This document shows positions 24,602 to 35,800 of a stretch of 47,150 nucleotides of DNA, piece by piece. The stretch is from the NCBI GenBank assembly GCA_019307065.1, contig JAFDKH010000014.1:1-47150 (forward strand), in the 5' to 3' direction. The notes beneath the pieces were generated by a model. The model searched no databases, was not told where the DNA came from, and was given only the letters and a program-made list of their open reading frames with translations. This DNA is from Deltaproteobacteria bacterium (GTDB lineage Bacteria; Myxococcota; B64-G9). How positions within the stretch are numbered: the first letter of the stretch is position 1; every line of letters starts with the position of its first letter. Both the position numbers and the translations under genes were made by a program.

Positions 24602-25424
24602 TTTCTGTATGTTGTTCATTTTCCTGTTTCCCTTGGTGGTCCCAGTAATGGGAGGATGTGCCGCAACGAGCCAGATGCTCATCATGGAAGAGGATGGAAA
24701 GAAGGCGCAGGGAACCGATCTGTGGATGAAGGCCGTCGATCTCGCGAACCGGAACCAGCAATGGATTGCCGGCAAGAAGAAGACACGTTTTGAGTTTCAG
24801 GACGGTGACCACAAGATCGAGCAGGCCGAGACCGTCTGGCACGAAAGCAGGCCAGCCGGTGACGGTAGCGTAACCACCGAATTGGTTCGGGCCACCAGGA
24901 ACGGCGAGGATGTGACCGAGAAAAAAGTGAAGGAAGAACAAGAAAGGAAGAAACGGCAGGCGCAGCAGGCAGATGAGAAGGAATCACCGGAATCCGTGTC
25001 CGAAGAAAAAAAAGTGATCAATGTGAGTCTCTTTGCGGGTCATCCCTTTTTGGAAGAACACCAGAAGAATGTGCTAGTCGAGCGGATGCTGGAGAAACGC
25101 ACGTTACAGGGCAAACCCTGCGTTGGATACAAATTTCGCCTAGACCTGGGTGAGGGTGCCTTCGCCAGCGGGATGGCCTGGCTGGAAGACCCGACCGGAG
25201 CGCCGCTAGAGGTTCGCTTCACTCAGCGTCCCTTACCGCCCCACACGAAGGATATAATCACTACCCTTCGATTCGAACATACCCCCGAGGGAGTCTGGCG
25301 CGAGATCGAGAGCATCACCGAGAGCAAGGTAGGATTTCTCTTCATGACCAAGTACATCGTATTAACAGAGAAGAGAAGCGACTTTTGGGAGAAAAAGGAA
25401 AAACCGCCACCCCCCGAAAAATAG
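24585..25424 (+). CDS. putative lipoprotein of unknown function
   Basis: A hydrophobic signal ends in PVMGGC (Cys 25). Residues 30-110 are mixed. At about 111-140 there is a highly charged KVKEEQERKKRQAQQADEKE helix, followed by a beta-rich C-terminal domain (about 148-265; KPCVGYKFRLDLGEG, GMAWLEDPTGAPLEVRF, TTLRFEHTPEGVW), reminiscent of LolA/outer-membrane lipid-binding sheets. The end is Pro/Lys-rich. GGGAGG precedes the ATG. GC-rich like the spermidine-synthase-like and ExbB-ExbD genes, it probably belonged to the same operon before the insertion. The family was not recognised. Confidence 0.72.
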   Translation: MFFCRSFCMLFIFLFPLVVPVMGGCAATSQMLIMEEDGKKAQGTDLWMKAVDLANRNQQWIAGKKKTRFEFQDGDHKIEQAETVWHESRPAGDGSVTTELVRATRNGEDVTEKKVKEEQERKKRQAQQADEKESPESVSEEKKVINVSLFAGHPFLEEHQKNVLVERMLEKRTLQGKPCVGYKFRLDLGEGAFASGMAWLEDPTGAPLEVRFTQRPLPPHTKDIITTLRFEHTPEGVWREIESITESKVGFLFMTKYIVLTEKRSDFWEKKEKPPPPEK

Positions 25425-25499
25425 GGGTCGGCGTTGACCCTTGCTATCCATAAAGCACCTGTGATAGGCGTATCTCCTGGGCGGGATAAATCCTGATAA

Positions 25500-27391
<1,892 letters not shown>

Positions 27392-27393
27392 AG

Positions 27394-28020
27394 TTAGTCG
27401 TTTTCTTGTATCCTGAAGCTGAATTCACCGACAACCACGGCTGCGTTGCCTTCGTCCACAGACAAACCGTAGATGATACTCAACTCCAGGGGCAAGGCGC
27501 CGATTTGTTCCTGCGGGCAGTCCGGGTGAAGCTGGGTCGCCAGGGCCAGCTTGACCGCCATCATCTCATCTTCCAAGAAGCTCTCGTTGACGATTCCGGC
27601 CGGTTGCATTTGATGATGATGTTCAGCCAGGACATCGATGCGCGGCAGATCGACAAAATATTCCGGAGGCGGCTCGGAGGCAGGAACTTCACGGCCGACC
27701 CAGACCATGACACTGGTTGATTCGCCGCTTTGATGGCTGAGACGGTAATCCAGGCGGATATCAATTTCGTTGACCGTCAAAATCGGATAATCACAGATAC
27801 ACGGAATTTCACGCTCGGGCTCGTCCAACTCGCATTGAGCCAGGTTTTCGATATCGTTTCGATCTGGTTCATCGAGTGGAAACAAGAAGGTGCGCGCGCT
27901 GGCGTCTTCCTTGAGCTCGGTCGGCACTTCCAGAGAAAAAGGGCCGAAATAGCGTTCGTTGCGACAGCCGCAGAACATGATAGCAATCAGTAGGGTGAAC
28001 AACGCTGTGGTACGAATCAT
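27394..28020 (-). CDS. putative lipoprotein in the Glt-like cluster
   Basis: The lipobox MFCGC places the lipidated Cys at 19. The 208-residue product is mostly beta-rich, with acidic stretches (LFPLDEPDRNDIENLAQCEL) and a Cys cluster ECDEP-type region (CELDEPEREIPCICDYP). The second half repeats the pattern of a strand, a linker and a VVGEFSFRIQEN end. Its start codon overlaps the stop of the FHA/TonB-like gene by one base, so translation is coupled to that protein. The family was not recognised. Confidence 0.7.
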   Translation of the reverse strand: MIRTTALFTLLIAIMFCGCRNERYFGPFSLEVPTELKEDASARTFLFPLDEPDRNDIENLAQCELDEPEREIPCICDYPILTVNEIDIRLDYRLSHQSGESTSVMVWVGREVPASEPPPEYFVDLPRIDVLAEHHHQMQPAGIVNESFLEDEMMAVKLALATQLHPDCPQEQIGALPLELSIIYGLSVDEGNAAVVVGEFSFRIQEND

Positions 28021-29417
28021 TATTTAGGCGCCCGTCCGAACGAGAATGGGTAGATAACGCGGACTTTGCCTCCGCGCGGTTTGGGAAACCGCCAACGTTT
28101 GATAAACTTTATAAGACAACGAGCCACTTTATCTTTAGCAGCAGCCTGTGACAAAGTACTTTTTGCGATTTTTACCTTTTTTACCGAACCATCGGTGTTA
28201 ATGATGAAATCGACCGTGACTTTGCCCCGCAAAGTGGGGAAGCGCATTAGTTGTGATTCGTAACAATAGCGAACGGCCCCTTTGTTTCGCGAGACGACTT
28301 TGAAGATCTCTTTCTTGGAAAGAGTTCCACCGCTGACGGTGGCGGCACTGGACGGCATTGCCAGAGTCACGCGGGTTTCACTGCGGCCGGTCAGCCGACT
28401 GGAACCGGAAACTCGACGGGCCGTGCTGCCGGTATCCGGCCGGGCTTCTTTGATGCCTTCTCCGAGTGCCTCGGCGGTCCCACGCCTGGAGGTCAAGCCC
28501 GGGACGGTAATTCCGCCGCTTCCGGTCGAAGTCAGCAGGCGCGCCTTGGCGGCTCCGCGATCAAGATTGCGAACGGCCGCGTTCAGGCTGATTCCCAGGC
28601 CGCCTTTACCCATAACGTCAGCTAAGGCTCCCTTTTTCTTGCGAGCTACCGACAATGCCCCGACCATGCCTTTAGTTGCGACTTTCTTCTTTATTTTCCT
28701 GGTTTCTTCATCGATAGGCTTGTTGTTGGGTTTTTTTGGATCAGGTTTGGCCTTCTTGGCAATCTTTTCGGCTTCTTTGGCTTCCTGCTGGCGTTTGGCT
28801 TCGTCTTCCCGAATTTTTTTAATTTCTTTTTTAAAATCTCTGACTGCTTCGGGGTCTTCGACTACAAACGAGACCATACGATCAGGCAGGTGCTCGACTT
28901 CAAAACCGTTGGTTGATCCAGCAAATAGCTGAGATACCAACGAGAAAAGCAGCAATACAGCACATACAATCCCGAAGATCTTGCTGGTGAAAGGATCGGC
29001 GCCCAGGATCTGAATGATGCTGGCCGGCGGTGTTCTGTCAATCTGGCTGACCGGGTTGAATTGAAGGCCGGCCCGCCCAAAGACCAGGATTCCCTCATCA
29101 CCTTCGTTTAAAGTGAATCGGACTTCATCGCCTTTACGATCGGCGAATGAATTGTCGTTGAGCAATTCCTCTGCTTCGCGAGTGACACCGGATAGCTTGA
29201 TTTGCCCGTGCATTCCCGGCCGCAGGGCTAAAATCGTGCCGCGTGAAGTGTGATGCAGAACTACGTGGCGCTTACCCAAGTCTGCGGCCGGCAAAGTGAA
29301 GGTAGCCGACGGGCTTTCCCCGATAGATACCTTGGAGGCCGGAGGAAACAGTCTTTCTTCCAGGATAGTTCGTTCCCAGACGAGAGCACAGCGTAAATAT
29401 GTAGTCGTATTTCCCAT
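28020..29417 (-). CDS. GltG/PglI-like inner-membrane protein with FHA-like and TonB-like ends
   Basis: The N-terminal FHA-like domain (about 8-120, with VSIGESPSATFTLPAADLGKRHV) is cytoplasmic. A single span lies at 145-166, followed by a charged, coiled linker (KKEIKKIREDEAKRQQEAKE) and a Ser/Arg-rich region. The AgmX/PglI-type TonB_C-like domain is at about 370-465 (VRYCYESQL, RWRFPKPRGG, YPFSFGRAP). It is a full-length paralogue of the protein at 2546-3919. In Myxococcus the comparable protein belongs to the Glt motility/envelope complex, and the TPR and barrel neighbours here fit that. A strong -35 box lies just upstream (29435-29463), so the leader is very short. Confidence 0.8.
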   Translation of the reverse strand: MGNTTTYLRCALVWERTILEERLFPPASKVSIGESPSATFTLPAADLGKRHVVLHHTSRGTILALRPGMHGQIKLSGVTREAEELLNDNSFADRKGDEVRFTLNEGDEGILVFGRAGLQFNPVSQIDRTPPASIIQILGADPFTSKIFGIVCAVLLLFSLVSQLFAGSTNGFEVEHLPDRMVSFVVEDPEAVRDFKKEIKKIREDEAKRQQEAKEAEKIAKKAKPDPKKPNNKPIDEETRKIKKKVATKGMVGALSVARKKKGALADVMGKGGLGISLNAAVRNLDRGAAKARLLTSTGSGGITVPGLTSRRGTAEALGEGIKEARPDTGSTARRVSGSSRLTGRSETRVTLAMPSSAATVSGGTLSKKEIFKVVSRNKGAVRYCYESQLMRFPTLRGKVTVDFIINTDGSVKKVKIAKSTLSQAAAKDKVARCLIKFIKRWRFPKPRGGKVRVIYPFSFGRAPK

Positions 29418-29434
29418 TTATTACCGTTAGCCCG

Positions 29435-29463
29435 ATTGTCTTCTACGAGTTTTGACGTGTCAA
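29435..29463 (-). promoter_or_regulatory. sigma70-type promoter upstream of the GltG-like gene
   Basis: Reading the minus strand, TTGACA (29463-29458) and GACAAT (29440-29435) are 17 bases apart. Transcription would start about 11 bases before the ATG at 29417, nearly leaderless, and no strong Shine-Dalgarno is seen. It could give the last three genes independent expression from the long operon. Confidence 0.6.
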
Positions 29464-29509
29464 GGAAGCATAAAGTTCCGGCAAAATCAAATGGGAATGA
29501 AATACTGGT

Positions 29510-29770
29510 TTACTTAAGGAAATCAGCGTCTTTCGATTCGATGACCTTCTTTTTGAAGTGCTGTTTGGGAAGCCTGAATGAACGGAACTTGTTTTTTATG
29601 CGCTTTAGAAAATACATCAAGTGGGGCGTTTTGACGTGGCCTTCGATATCGAGGTTGTCAAAGCGATAAACCCTGACCGAACCTGCCTCTTTTTTCTTCT
29701 TTTTGGCCTCTGTAGCAAAAGGCGCCAAAACCAGGCTGGCGGCCAGGATAGCTGTTATCAATCGTTTCAT
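29510..29770 (-). CDS. small basic secreted protein, GltF-like position
   Basis: An 86-residue product with a signal peptide (about 1-22, ending FATEA), then KKKKKEAGSVRVYRFDNLDI and a basic C-terminal part with HFKKK and a KDADFLK end. It may be periplasmic. The position, between a TPR lipoprotein and a GltG-like gene, matches where the small gltF gene sits in the Myxococcus set as I recall it. Its start overlaps the stop of the upstream TPR gene by four bases (ATGA). Confidence 0.6.
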   Translation of the reverse strand: MKRLITAILAASLVLAPFATEAKKKKKEAGSVRVYRFDNLDIEGHVKTPHLMYFLKRIKNKFRSFRLPKQHFKKKVIESKDADFLK

Positions 29771-30888
29771 TTGGCACCTTTTTGACAGGCCTTGGGTTCT
29801 GAGAGCTTGATGTCTTCAATGTAGCCCTGGGCCCGTTTTGTAAGCTCAGGCGTGGTTCGACCGGATTTGAGAAAGCGCATAAAGGCCTCACAGGCCCAGA
29901 CCGGCTTTTCACGATGGTTCATGTAGAGCAGGCCGAGATTGAACAGTGCCTCGGGGCTGGTATGGTCCAGCCCCAAGATCTGTTGATAGCTCTTTTCTGC
30001 CTTTTTGTATTTGCCGAGCCCGCGGGTGGCGACTGCATGGCCGACGAGAGCCGGCAGAAAACCCGGGATGTATTGAACAATCTTGTTGTAGGTTGCTGCA
30101 GCCCGGGCATAATCGGAACTATTCATGTAAACCGAGGCAGCATTCAATCCGGCTTCGGCAAGTTTCTTGTTTTTCTGGTAAGATTTGAGGAATAGTTCAA
30201 GTGCTTCTTGAACCTTTCCCTGGTTGAGTTTGGCCAGCGCCATGTTGTTTTGCACTAGAGGATTTTCGGGATCCAGGGCTTGGGCCCGCCTGAAAAGATC
30301 GCCGGCCATCTCATGCCGGTTCTGTTCGGAAAATATTGTAGCCAGATTATTGTAGGCCAGCACCTGCTTTGGGTCACGATCGAGTACATAGCGGGCCTGT
30401 TCTTGGGCTTTATTGTACTTACCTTGCATTCTGAACAGGACCGCCAGGTTGTTACGGGCTTCGAAATCGGCTGAGGTCTTATTGACGATATCTTCCAGAA
30501 TGCCGATTGCCTGGCCGAACTTCTTCTGTTTGACATACATGCCGGCCAGGTTGAAAGCGCTGGCTCGATCGCCCGGCCTGGCTTTCAAAGCTGCTTGGTA
30601 GGCCGCCTTGGATCTGGAAAAATCGTTACCACGCGCGAAAAGCAGGCCAAGATTGAATTGGGCCTCGTAAAATTTAGGATTTTGCGACACCGCTTTTTCG
30701 AACTGTTCAACCGCTTTGAAATAATCAGCGCGCCGGCCCCTGAGAAGATCAACGCCCTTGTTGAAGGCAATTATTGCCAGGCGTTCTTGCTTTAGCTTGG
30801 CCGCATCCGGTTTGACGATCTTTTTTGTGGGCGTGCAGGCGGCCAAGAATCCCGAAACAATGAGAGCCATCAGGTAAAGGAATCTCAT
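29767..30888 (-). CDS. GltE-like TPR lipoprotein
   Basis: The lipobox LAAC places the lipidated Cys at 18. The 373 residues then form about nine tetratricopeptide repeats (for example ARNNLAVLFRMQGKYNKAQE, AYNNLATIFSEQNRHEMAGD). This architecture matches the adventurous-gliding TPR lipoprotein GltE of Myxococcus. It is probably an outer-membrane-anchored scaffold facing the periplasm that contacts the neighbouring TPR proteins. Start and stop overlap both neighbours by four bases (ATGA), so translation is coupled throughout. Confidence 0.78.
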   Translation of the reverse strand: MRFLYLMALIVSGFLAACTPTKKIVKPDAAKLKQERLAIIAFNKGVDLLRGRRADYFKAVEQFEKAVSQNPKFYEAQFNLGLLFARGNDFSRSKAAYQAALKARPGDRASAFNLAGMYVKQKKFGQAIGILEDIVNKTSADFEARNNLAVLFRMQGKYNKAQEQARYVLDRDPKQVLAYNNLATIFSEQNRHEMAGDLFRRAQALDPENPLVQNNMALAKLNQGKVQEALELFLKSYQKNKKLAEAGLNAASVYMNSSDYARAAATYNKIVQYIPGFLPALVGHAVATRGLGKYKKAEKSYQQILGLDHTSPEALFNLGLLYMNHREKPVWACEAFMRFLKSGRTTPELTKRAQGYIEDIKLSEPKACQKGAK

Positions 30889-33800
30889 TTTTTGCCTCTA
30901 TTACCTGTCTGCATGGCCTTGGGCTTAGGCAGAGGCATTTTAGTAAGAATCAGCGGAAATGTAGTGAATGAATCGGCCCATTTTGTTCCGGGGCGGACCT
31001 CGTCTTCCTTGGGATACTTGCCGGGGTCTAACCTTCTCAACTCTTGAACAGTCTTTTCACTCCAGCGCGAATAGAAACTGTGCCTGATTGCCATTTCGTG
31101 ACTGATTGTGAATGCCGACAGGGCCTTGTCTTCAATCGGATAGGCCAGCGATTGTAGTTCATTCCGGTAGACTTCCAGTTCCTGCTCGGACAGGCCCCTG
31201 GGCATCGGGGCTTTATATATTGCCTGGGCGAATTTGGCGTACATATCACCAATTCGGAACAAGGCAGCCGAGGCCCATTCCATGTGGCCGGCCACAACAA
31301 CCTTGGTGAAAAGACCCTCGGCTTTTTTCAAGAGTTTGGCTTTTTGCTTTAGTAATTTAATCAATCGATTTTTCGGGGGACGCAGTTTGATCTTTTGATA
31401 GTCGGTAAAAACCATCTCGCCCAGCATGAACAAGCACTCGGCCGCGGCCGCCAGCTCTGAGCCTTTGGGGGATCTTTTTTTGTGATAGCCGCCGCAGCGT
31501 TCGAAATGTGCCCGGGCCCTCTTGCTATTGCCCAGTTTCAACATGGCCTGGCCGAGATGCAAAGTGGATTCTCGAATCCGGTTATCGCGCTTGGCGTACT
31601 TTTTGAAATAACCCTTGAAGATCTTCTCGGCCCGCTTGTATTTTCCGGCTCGTTCGAGAGCTAGCCCGGCATGAAAATACGCCTCTGATGTTTTTGGGTG
31701 CTTGTTATAGCGTTGAGTGAACTCGATCAATGCCGCCGATTCTTCGACAAAGGCTCGCCGGGCCTTGTGCAGCAAAGCCGCCTGTAGCAATGCTTCGGGT
31801 GCGCGCTTGTCGTCTTTATAGCGGTAGGCAAAGTCGGTATAGTGTTTAGCCGCTTTTTTATAGTCGTACTGGCGCTCGTAAATTCCGGCAATCACAAAGG
31901 TGGCCTCGCTTGCCCGATCGGGATAAACCTTTATGATGCGGCGGTAAGTCTTGACCGCCTCTTCCTTTTGACCGGCTTCTTCTTCTGATACTGCGGCTAA
32001 AAACAATGCCTTGGGCGCCAGATCGTGCTTTGGAAATTCTTTAACCAGGCGTTTGTATTCCCGGGCGGCCCTTCTGGGTTTTTTCTTGATGTTGAAAGCC
32101 GCTCCGTTTTGAAAGATGGCTGCCGCGATGAAGCCTCGGAGTTTTGAGTGCAGGTCTTTGCCTTTGAATGTTCCCTGATCGTAGAAACGTCGCGCTCTTT
32201 TCTCCAGAGCCTGCCAGTCTTTGCTGCGTGCATAGCAATCGAGGGCCAGATCACCGGCTGGTTCGGCAAAGCGGTCATTGGGATGGTTTTGAACCAGCGC
32301 CAATAGTTGTTGGCTGGCTTGTTTGTAGTTGGCGCGATAGAAGAAGGTCTTACCTTGTTCGAAGCGCAGCTGAGGCAGTTTCTTGTCCTCGGGAGCCAGT
32401 CGGGCGAACTGATCGACGGCCTGGACGAATCCCTGTTCGCTCTTGGTCAGAGGCTGTTTTTTGGTTGGTGGTTGTTTTGGCTGGCCTTGTTTTTTCCTGA
32501 GTTGATCGAATGAAAGTACGGCTGCATAAGAAGCTTCGATTTTCAAGGCAGCATCTTCAATCGTGGCGGTCGCGATCTCGTAGTGCTTGGCGGCCTTATC
32601 GTAATTCTTGAGCTTGAACAGGACCTCTCCCAGATAGAAATGCATCTTGGCGCTCTCGGGCCTGTCTGGAAACTGCTTGAGGTATTCACGATAGGCGCCG
32701 GCAGACACCTGATAGGTTTTATTGGATCGCTTATCCTGGGCTTGTTTGTGCCGGTAGAGGGCTACGAATCGCAGGCTTTCTTCACTTATGCGCTCGGCTT
32801 CGGCCAGGGCCTCTTTGTTGGCTGCGTTTTTCTTAGCCCAGGAGGAACCCGGCCCGTAATTCTGGGCCAGGGCACGCCTCTCTACTAGAGCTTTCTCCAT
32901 GTGACCGGCCCGTTCGTAGGCCTCGGCAATTCTGGCTCGATGCTCGGGACTCTCTGTCGAGAGCGGAAAGCGCTCGACCAAAATACGGTAACTCTCGACT
33001 GCTTTGAGGTAACGGGCCTGACGAAAAAACACATCGCCCAACGAGCGCAACACGCCGATCGAGTATTCCTCTCCGCCAACTTGCTTCATAAAGCGATAGG
33101 CTTCTTTTGCGCCTCCCGACTCTGAAAAAGTCAGGGCCAGGTCTTCGAGGGCTTCGTTTTTGAGCTGAATCGCGGCTGCGTCAGTCCGCCCGGATTTCTG
33201 GCGGTTTAACTCGTCGGCGCGATTCAAAATTCTTTTGAAGCGGGCGGCGGCTTTTTTTGGATTGCCCAGCTTGAAGTAGCACCAGGCAGTTTTGTACAGG
33301 GCCAGGTCTGTCAAATGGGTGTCGATATAATTGAGGACATGTCCGTAAGAATTGAGCGCTATTTTGAACTCGCCCTTAGCGAAATGGTATTCACCAATTG
33401 CCAGGTGGGCATCGGCCACGAAGGCGCTTTTGGGATAACGCTTGATCAGAGTTCGGTAAATCGCCAGGGCGGCCTGTTCGTTGCCTTGTTCGTTGAGGCC
33501 GAAGCCGTAAAGATACAAGACCGTATCCGCGTGCTGGAAGTCGGGGTGTTTTTCTAAGATCTCTTCGTAGATTTTTATAGAGGCGGTCAGGTCCAGTCTG
33601 GGTTCTGGCGGTCTTTGCTTGGTGCTGCCGATCCTGAAGTTCTCCAGGGCCTGATCATAGCTGCGCATATGTTTGAGAAAGTTGGCTTCTGCATTTTCCC
33701 AATAGAGTTCCGCAAGTCGGAACAAGACATCGGCCCGTTGAGGCGCACCGGGATATTTGACCAGAAAAACACGCAGTAGCTTAATTGCCCGGTTTCGCTC

Positions 33801-33962
33801 GACGGCCACGCCGCTCTCGCGCTTTTGCATGTGCTGTTCCAGCCAGCCGGCTTGACCGGGCGCTAAAGAGCACTTCTCGTGTTCGGCCAGGCTGGGGCCG
33901 GCCAGGCCGAGCAGGCTGATGCCGACAACCAACATCAGATATCTATTTGTATTCAACTTCAT
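30885..33962 (-). CDS. large periplasmic TPR protein (GltD/AgmU-like)
   Basis: A signal peptide (about 1-26, ending GPSLAEHE) is followed by about 1000 residues of nearly continuous TPR-like helical pairs (RADVLFRLAELYWENAEANF, AKMHFYLGEVLFKLKNYDKA, and many more), with a Pro-rich KQGQPKQPPTKKQPLTK spacer mid-protein and a basic C-terminus. Size and composition fit the periplasmic AgmU/GltD scaffold of the Glt complex. It overlaps the upstream TPR gene by 20 bases, and its stop overlaps the GltE-like start. No enzymatic motif was found. Confidence 0.75.
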   Translation of the reverse strand: MKLNTNRYLMLVVGISLLGLAGPSLAEHEKCSLAPGQAGWLEQHMQKRESGVAVERNRAIKLLRVFLVKYPGAPQRADVLFRLAELYWENAEANFLKHMRSYDQALENFRIGSTKQRPPEPRLDLTASIKIYEEILEKHPDFQHADTVLYLYGFGLNEQGNEQAALAIYRTLIKRYPKSAFVADAHLAIGEYHFAKGEFKIALNSYGHVLNYIDTHLTDLALYKTAWCYFKLGNPKKAAARFKRILNRADELNRQKSGRTDAAAIQLKNEALEDLALTFSESGGAKEAYRFMKQVGGEEYSIGVLRSLGDVFFRQARYLKAVESYRILVERFPLSTESPEHRARIAEAYERAGHMEKALVERRALAQNYGPGSSWAKKNAANKEALAEAERISEESLRFVALYRHKQAQDKRSNKTYQVSAGAYREYLKQFPDRPESAKMHFYLGEVLFKLKNYDKAAKHYEIATATIEDAALKIEASYAAVLSFDQLRKKQGQPKQPPTKKQPLTKSEQGFVQAVDQFARLAPEDKKLPQLRFEQGKTFFYRANYKQASQQLLALVQNHPNDRFAEPAGDLALDCYARSKDWQALEKRARRFYDQGTFKGKDLHSKLRGFIAAAIFQNGAAFNIKKKPRRAAREYKRLVKEFPKHDLAPKALFLAAVSEEEAGQKEEAVKTYRRIIKVYPDRASEATFVIAGIYERQYDYKKAAKHYTDFAYRYKDDKRAPEALLQAALLHKARRAFVEESAALIEFTQRYNKHPKTSEAYFHAGLALERAGKYKRAEKIFKGYFKKYAKRDNRIRESTLHLGQAMLKLGNSKRARAHFERCGGYHKKRSPKGSELAAAAECLFMLGEMVFTDYQKIKLRPPKNRLIKLLKQKAKLLKKAEGLFTKVVVAGHMEWASAALFRIGDMYAKFAQAIYKAPMPRGLSEQELEVYRNELQSLAYPIEDKALSAFTISHEMAIRHSFYSRWSEKTVQELRRLDPGKYPKEDEVRPGTKWADSFTTFPLILTKMPLPKPKAMQTGNRGKK

Positions 33963-35787
33963 CCGGCCAGCCTTCTCCGTCGTACGGCCAGTACTCCATG
34001 GTTTCGTCGATCAGACCTTGTTCTGCCAACTCGCGAAACAGTGAAAAGGGATAACGACCCTGGGCCAGGTTTTGGACTTCGATCTCCAGGGCTTGTTTTT
34101 TTCCCAAAGCGGCGTCGATATGCCCGATGGTTGCCAGGCGGGCCCAGTTTGCCATCTGCTCGGTTGCCCTGAACCACTTGGCTCGATTTGCTGATATGGC
34201 TATTTCATGGGCAGCCTTGCGTTGTTCGATAAGCGAAGCAGCCAACAAGACCAGCTGCTGATCTTCGGCACTTATATAGGCTTTGGGCAAGTCCTGGTCG
34301 AGAACCAATTTCATATGGCCTATATCAATATGGGCCTGACCCAGCATTAGCGTATGCAATGCGGCTTGCGCTTGTAAGTAGGCGGCATTTGCCTGGGCTG
34401 CCAAGGCATCGAGCTGCTTGATTCGGTCTTTGTCGCTCAGGCCCAGACGTAAGTTGGCGATATGCTGTGAAAGCTGTCTGGCTTTGGATAAATCGGATCT
34501 CAGGTCGGCAGCGGTTTTTGCTCCAGGGACCGAAAACGACTTCATCGGCATACCTGAAGCCAGCTTTCTCAACATGGATTTGACCCACAGAATCCGTCTG
34601 ACGGCCTGGCGAGTGTGCTGATACAGGGTCAAGGCGGCTTCTTCTGCGTTCTTTGATTTCAAGGCGGCCTGGACCCTGTGGGGTATGGCAAAAAGACTTG
34701 CCGGGTTCGAACTGGTTTTGTAGAACTCGGCCATCGAACTGAAAAGCTTGACCAGGTTCTCAAACTCGGCCGTGGCAGATTCAAAGAAACAGTTTCCTAA
34801 AAGCGTGTAGCCCAGCAACAAACGAGCGTTGGGCCAATCCTCTTTGAAGGGGTTCTGATCCAGGTGAGCTTGTAAGTTTCTCAGGCTAGCCGTATAGCGT
34901 CCCAGCCTGAATAGCGACCAGGCGGACTCATAGCGAGCAGTCTCGTTTAAAGGCGAACTCGGGTTGATCATGGCATAGGTATCAATAGCGCGCCAATAGT
35001 TGCCTTCATCGTGTCTGATTCTGGCCAGGGCCAGCCAGGCCTGATCGATTATTTCGAGAGTGTTTCTTGAAACCAGGAAAGTGAAACGGCCGCCGCCCGG
35101 TTGATGAACGATCGAGCAGAAATGAGCAGTTGCTTTTTCGGTGTCGCCCTTTTGCAGGGCCAGTAAACCCATGGTGTATAAGGCGGCTGCTTTGAAGCGA
35201 CTGTGGCGCGAGATCGACGCAAAGGCCTGGGGGGCCCTGTCTACAAAGCCCAAGCCAAGTATGGCCCGGCCTTTCAGGTAAGCCAGTTCGTCCATTTCTT
35301 CTTCTGATTTGGAGGTCGCCCCCATGGCGCTCAAGCTTTGTTCATATTGACCGGACACAAGCGTCAAGTCGATCAGTTTTCTGAAAGCCGGGGCAGAAAA
35401 GGCCGAAGCTGGCTTGCGTTTTATCAGCGCTGTTAGTATCTCGCGGGCTCGATGATAGGACCCTTCCAGCAGCAGGGCTCCGGCTAGATCATAGCGGATA
35501 TTGTCGTGCACAGGAGTTTTAGCCAGTTCCCAATAAGATGGGTCTAGTAAAAGTGATCCGAACAAGTTGGCTGCCGAACGCGAGCTGCCATCGAGATAGA
35601 GGGCTTCTCCGCGCCTGAGCAACTCATCCAACCGAGCGCCGTCGACTTTCTTGGTCAACTTGCCAGACCGCATCATCCAGCCCAGCAGGGTTCCGCGCGG
35701 ATCTTTCTTAACGTCAAATGACGGCATCTGCGCGCTCGTCTCAACGGCTAGCAGCAATATCAATAATGTCAGTGGCAAACGTTTCAT
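33943..35787 (-). CDS. periplasmic TPR-like protein (GltC-like)
   Basis: A signal peptide (about 1-19, ending TSAQMPSFD) is followed by a helical-repeat protein of 614 residues. It has TPR-like pairs in the first 400 (NIRYDLAGALLLEGSYHRAR, YESAWSLFRLGRYTASLRNL) and a longer alpha-helical C-terminal part. The start is weakly marked (ATAGG before ATG) and the gene begins 13 bases after the previous stop. It overlaps the large TPR gene by 20 bases. The size resembles GltC of Myxococcus, which I recall as a TPR-containing periplasmic component; the match is inferred from position and architecture only. Confidence 0.7.
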   Translation of the reverse strand: MKRLPLTLLILLLAVETSAQMPSFDVKKDPRGTLLGWMMRSGKLTKKVDGARLDELLRRGEALYLDGSSRSAANLFGSLLLDPSYWELAKTPVHDNIRYDLAGALLLEGSYHRAREILTALIKRKPASAFSAPAFRKLIDLTLVSGQYEQSLSAMGATSKSEEEMDELAYLKGRAILGLGFVDRAPQAFASISRHSRFKAAALYTMGLLALQKGDTEKATAHFCSIVHQPGGGRFTFLVSRNTLEIIDQAWLALARIRHDEGNYWRAIDTYAMINPSSPLNETARYESAWSLFRLGRYTASLRNLQAHLDQNPFKEDWPNARLLLGYTLLGNCFFESATAEFENLVKLFSSMAEFYKTSSNPASLFAIPHRVQAALKSKNAEEAALTLYQHTRQAVRRILWVKSMLRKLASGMPMKSFSVPGAKTAADLRSDLSKARQLSQHIANLRLGLSDKDRIKQLDALAAQANAAYLQAQAALHTLMLGQAHIDIGHMKLVLDQDLPKAYISAEDQQLVLLAASLIEQRKAAHEIAISANRAKWFRATEQMANWARLATIGHIDAALGKKQALEIEVQNLAQGRYPFSLFRELAEQGLIDETMEYWPYDGEGWPDEVEYK

Positions 35788-35800
35788 CAGCCTATATTAA